Positions 24,720 through 26,987 of a stretch of 26,987 nucleotides of DNA are shown piece by piece; position 1 is the first letter of the stretch, and each line of letters begins with the position of its first letter. Source of the DNA: Acidobacteriota bacterium (GTDB lineage: Bacteria; Acidobacteriota; Terriglobia; Terriglobales; Acidobacteriaceae). The stretch is taken from NCBI GenBank assembly GCA_021801945.1, contig JAKABE010000006.1, positions 1 through 26,987 on the forward strand, in the 5' to 3' direction. Both the position numbers and the translations under genes were made by a program. The notes under the pieces were generated by a model. That model was not told the DNA's origin and ran no database searches. It was given only the letters and a program-made list of their open reading frames with translations.

Positions 24720-26312
24720 ATGCCTACATTCGCCGCCGTTGATGTTGGTTCCAACTCCTGCAGACTGAAGATCGCCAAGGTCGTGGCACACCAGTTGCGG
24801 ACGCTGGCTGAGGACCGCGAAGTCACGCGGCTGGGCGCCAGTGTCTTCGACTCGGGGTTGATTTCTCCGGAGGCGATGGCGGCCACGCTGCGGGCGCTCA
24901 AGCGGTTCCAGCGCACGGTGCAAGCGCATGGCGTAGATCAGATCCGTGTGGTGGCTACTTCAGCCATGCGCGACGCGCGCAACGCGGCGGCCTTCCAGGC
25001 GTGGGTGAAGGCAGAGACGGGCTGGAACCTGGAGATCATCTCCGGCCTGGAAGAGGGACGGCTGATCCACCTGGGCGTCACGGGCGCCGAACCGGGAGCG
25101 GGCGGGCGTGTGCTTCTGCTCGATCTGGGCGGTGGAAGCTGCGAGATCACCCTCTCAGAGCGCAAGCACATCCAGGAGACAATGAGCATGCCCTTGGGAG
25201 CAGTGCGGCTTACAGAGCAGTTTCTGAGCACCGATCCCGCACCATCCGAAGGCTTGGCGCGGATGCGGCAATTAATCGCCAGGGAGCTGCGGAAGGCGCA
25301 CCGGAAGATTCAGCCCGGGAGGGTTCCGTTGGTCATTGCCACCTCTGGCACGGCTGCGGCGCTGGCCGAGGCCTGTGCAGCAACCGCCAAGTCAGGCAAG
25401 ATGGGCTTGAAAATCGCCGGAAAGACAGCTTCCAAGCAGGCAGCAAAGCAAGTAATGCGGCCGGCGGCTCTGGACGGGATTGTGCCCGCTGCACTGGTGC
25501 GCAAACTGGCCGCGCGGCTTGCCGGCATGACGCTGCCCGAGCGAGAGGCGGTGCCGGGAATCGGGCCGCGGCGGGCGGAAATTATCGTCGCCGGAGCCGC
25601 AGTGTATGCCGAGCTACTGGAGAACTTTGGGCTAGCCGGCTTTCGCTATTCGGCTCTCGGATTGCGCGACGGGATCCTGGAACAGATGCTGGCCGCTCAA
25701 GATGCCCGCGCCACGGTGCACCGCGAGTTCGAACACGAGCGGTGGGAAAGCGTGCTGGGCACAGCGCGGCGCTACGGTGTCGATCTACGCCAGGCCGAAC
25801 CGGTGCGCGCCCATACGCTACAGCTCTTCAACGATTTGAAGGCTCTCCACCAACTGCCCGCGGAGTACCAGAGCTGGCTGGCCGCGGCCGCCGTCCTGCG
25901 CGACACCGGCAAGTTCATCAACCATCAGGGTCATCACCGGCACGCACAGTACATCATCTCGAGTTCGGAGATCTACGGATATACCCAGGTGCAGCGAACC
26001 GTAATCTCGGCCATCGCCCGCTACCTGGGCAAGAGCCGTCCTCAGCCTGGCGACCGCGCGCTGCGCAATATCCCCGCAGAGGAACATAGGAACGTGCATA
26101 GCGCCATCGTGCTGCTACGATTGGCCGTGGCGCTCAACCAGGACCGCGCCTCCGACGTGCTGTGCTTCAGCGTCAAGGTGTATCCCAAGCGGGTCTATCT
26201 GGAATTGGAACCGGGGCGGACAGGAGCGGAGCTGGAGTTGTGGTCGCTGCGCAAGGAGACGGATTACTTCCGAGAGGTCTTCGGGCGGGATCTCTTCTGC
26301 ACGCTGGCATAG
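24720..26312 (+). CDS. ppx: Ppx/GppA-type exopolyphosphatase with HD-like C-terminal domain
   Basis: Domain 1 has the ASKHA nucleotide/phosphate motifs: AAVDVGSNSCRL (5-16), VVATSAMRDARN, IISGLEEGRL, LLDLGGGSCEI (about 133-143) and IATSGTAAAL. Domain 2 ends with YSALGLRDGIL. Residues about 330-530 form an HD-like helical domain (YQSWLAAAAVLRDTGKFINHQGHHRHAQYIISSSEIYGYT), so this is the long form. Such enzymes cut terminal phosphate from polyphosphate or remove the 5'-phosphate of pppGpp; sequence alone does not separate them. In domain 2, a Lys/Ala-rich stretch at about 221-248 replaces the short linker usual between GTAAAL and the ALVRKLAARLAGMT helix. The start follows TAACCT; no ribosome site is seen. 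The last 49 nt overlap the convergent sixA. Confidence 0.88.
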   Translation: MPTFAAVDVGSNSCRLKIAKVVAHQLRTLAEDREVTRLGASVFDSGLISPEAMAATLRALKRFQRTVQAHGVDQIRVVATSAMRDARNAAAFQAWVKAETGWNLEIISGLEEGRLIHLGVTGAEPGAGGRVLLLDLGGGSCEITLSERKHIQETMSMPLGAVRLTEQFLSTDPAPSEGLARMRQLIARELRKAHRKIQPGRVPLVIATSGTAAALAEACAATAKSGKMGLKIAGKTASKQAAKQVMRPAALDGIVPAALVRKLAARLAGMTLPEREAVPGIGPRRAEIIVAGAAVYAELLENFGLAGFRYSALGLRDGILEQMLAAQDARATVHREFEHERWESVLGTARRYGVDLRQAEPVRAHTLQLFNDLKALHQLPAEYQSWLAAAAVLRDTGKFINHQGHHRHAQYIISSSEIYGYTQVQRTVISAIARYLGKSRPQPGDRALRNIPAEEHRNVHSAIVLLRLAVALNQDRASDVLCFSVKVYPKRVYLELEPGRTGAELELWSLRKETDYFREVFGRDLFCTLA

Positions 26313-26791
26313 ATGGCGCGCGCCGAGCGCGGATCGATGAGCCACTGCAAACGGGGCGGATGGCGCGCCATGTCGATGCGCGCAATTGATGCCTTTCTCA
26401 TACGAATGGCCGCAGCGCCGTTGCCGGTGATCAGCCGGCCCAGAAACTGGAAGGCATTCGGGTTGTGGCCCACCGCCAACACGCCTTCACAGCCGGCAAA
26501 CTTGGCCATCAACTCCTGGAAATCAGCGAAGCTCGCCTCCGGCTCCAGTGCAGGGCTGACCTCAACCTTCGCTTCGTAGCCCAGCTCAGTCGCCACGAAC
26601 TGCGCGGTCTGAAGAGCGCGTTTCAGAGGGCTGGAGACGACTAGGTCCACCTGAACTTTGAGCGCGCTTAGGACGCGAGCCATCAACATGCACTGTTCTT
26701 TGCCTTCTTTGACGAGGCCCCGTTTGGCATCAAGGAGTGAGTTCCCGCGTACGGTTCCCGCATCGGCATGGCGCATCAGATAGAGGATCAT
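26264..26791 (-). CDS. sixA: SixA-like phosphohistidine phosphatase
   Basis: The 175-residue protein is a small histidine phosphatase: LMRHADAG (R7, H8 as the phospho-acceptor), the second arginine in VVSSPLKRALQTAQ, and the second catalytic histidine in AVGHNPNAF (H109). The RHA start with a compact size is typical of SixA, which removes phosphate from phosphohistidine on phosphotransfer proteins; other members act on small metabolites. The last about 25 residues (SARAIYASVQKRSRPKTSRK) are basic and lie partly in the region overlapping the 3' end of the Ppx gene on the other strand. Two phosphatase genes tail to tail suggests, but does not prove, a shared phosphate-related context. Confidence 0.85.
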   Translation of the reverse strand: MILYLMRHADAGTVRGNSLLDAKRGLVKEGKEQCMLMARVLSALKVQVDLVVSSPLKRALQTAQFVATELGYEAKVEVSPALEPEASFADFQELMAKFAGCEGVLAVGHNPNAFQFLGRLITGNGAAAIRMRKASIARIDMARHPPRLQWLIDPRSARAIYASVQKRSRPKTSRK

Positions 26792-26889
26792 GGCAACAGT
26801 TCCGACACTCCGGTTAGAATCAGCCGGCTCTTAGGGGATTGATTTTAACACGGTTATGCCAATCCGAATGTTAAGAGGCGGGGTTCTGT

Positions 26890-26987
26890 CAGGGCCGACG
26901 CATCTAAATTCCCAGCAGTTTGAGCAGATAGTCATGGTCCCACCCGGCCTTGAGGCGTTTGCCTTTGATGCCTCGCTTTGATGTCTT
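26890..26987 (-). mobile_element. End of an insertion sequence (possibly ISAs1-like), cut by the window edge
   Basis: A partial frame on the minus strand ends TSKRGIKGKRLKAGWDHDYL-LKLLGI followed by TAG at 26904-26906. This basic, 'KR.KAGWDxDYLLxLL' ending is like the C-terminus of ISAs1-family transposases. Directly beyond the stop the DNA reads CAGGGCCGACGCAT from 26890 on the plus strand, and a terminus starting CAGGGCC fits inverted repeats I recall for that family. Only about 98 nt of the element are visible, so the family is tentative. Confidence 0.45.
26904..26987 (-). CDS. Transposase, C-terminal fragment (partial at window edge)
   Basis: Only 27 codons and the stop are in the window; the frame is open across the right edge. 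The peptide is strongly basic and contains KAGWDHDYLLKLL, an ending seen in ISAs1-type DDE transposases. No catalytic residue is visible. The stop lies immediately inside the presumed inverted repeat, as usual for compact insertion sequences. Confidence 0.45.
   Translation of the reverse strand, partial: KTSKRGIKGKRLKAGWDHDYLLKLLGI

Overview
This window is GC-rich bacterial chromosome carrying about 20 genes on both strands, with no CRISPR array, rRNA or tRNA recognised. Gene content suggests a soil-type Acidobacteriota (Terriglobia-like): an HspR-type MerR regulator beside a dnaJ, an HpnI-type hopanoid glycosyltransferase, a secreted GH54 arabinofuranosidase, and a small protein beginning MARGWESKS of a type I associate with that phylum. 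This assignment rests on recalled family resemblance, not on a search.

Layout. 1-1494: 3' end of a glycolate oxidase iron-sulfur subunit gene (glcF-like) and a fumarylacetoacetate-hydrolase/hydratase-family gene, closed by a strong hairpin. 1713-2264 (-): exported DsrE-like protein. 2652-5750: large secreted GH54 arabinofuranosidase with a lamin-tail domain split by repeat modules. 5751-6660: long non-coding stretch, then malate synthase A (aceB) to 8289. 8573-9688: exported HpcH/HpaI-type aldolase. 9707-12773: alcohol dehydrogenase-like MDR (-), small conserved protein (+), SDR (-) and beta-hydroxyacid dehydrogenase (-). 12926-15914: uppP (+), DUF971 protein (-) and the tRNA methylthiotransferase mtaB (+). 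15915-16712: terminator, a frameshifted higB-like toxin remnant and an intact higA-like antitoxin. 16801-19000: dnaJ, an unknown gene and hspR. 19079-24493: TauE/SafE transporter overlapping hpnI, then two large membrane proteins of glycosyltransferase type (GT87-like and ArnT-like) converging. 24720-26791: Ppx/GppA phosphatase and SixA-type phosphatase, tail to tail and overlapping. The right edge appears to be the end of an insertion sequence, possibly ISAs1-like.

How genes fit together. GlcF and malate synthase both serve two-carbon acid metabolism (glycolate to glyoxylate; glyoxylate to malate), although they are not adjacent. The dnaJ-unknown-hspR block is a likely heat-shock module. HpnI, UppP, the ArnT-like protein and the GT87-like protein all act on membrane lipids or lipid carriers. 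Several genes have no Shine-Dalgarno sequence but a TANNNT box exactly 6 nt before the start codon, which suggests leaderless transcripts.

I did not find a convincing new multi-gene system. The best leads are the decayed higB in front of an intact higA, the repeated leaderless-promoter geometry, the interrupted lamin-tail domain in the GH54 enzyme, and the unknown gene between dnaJ and hspR.
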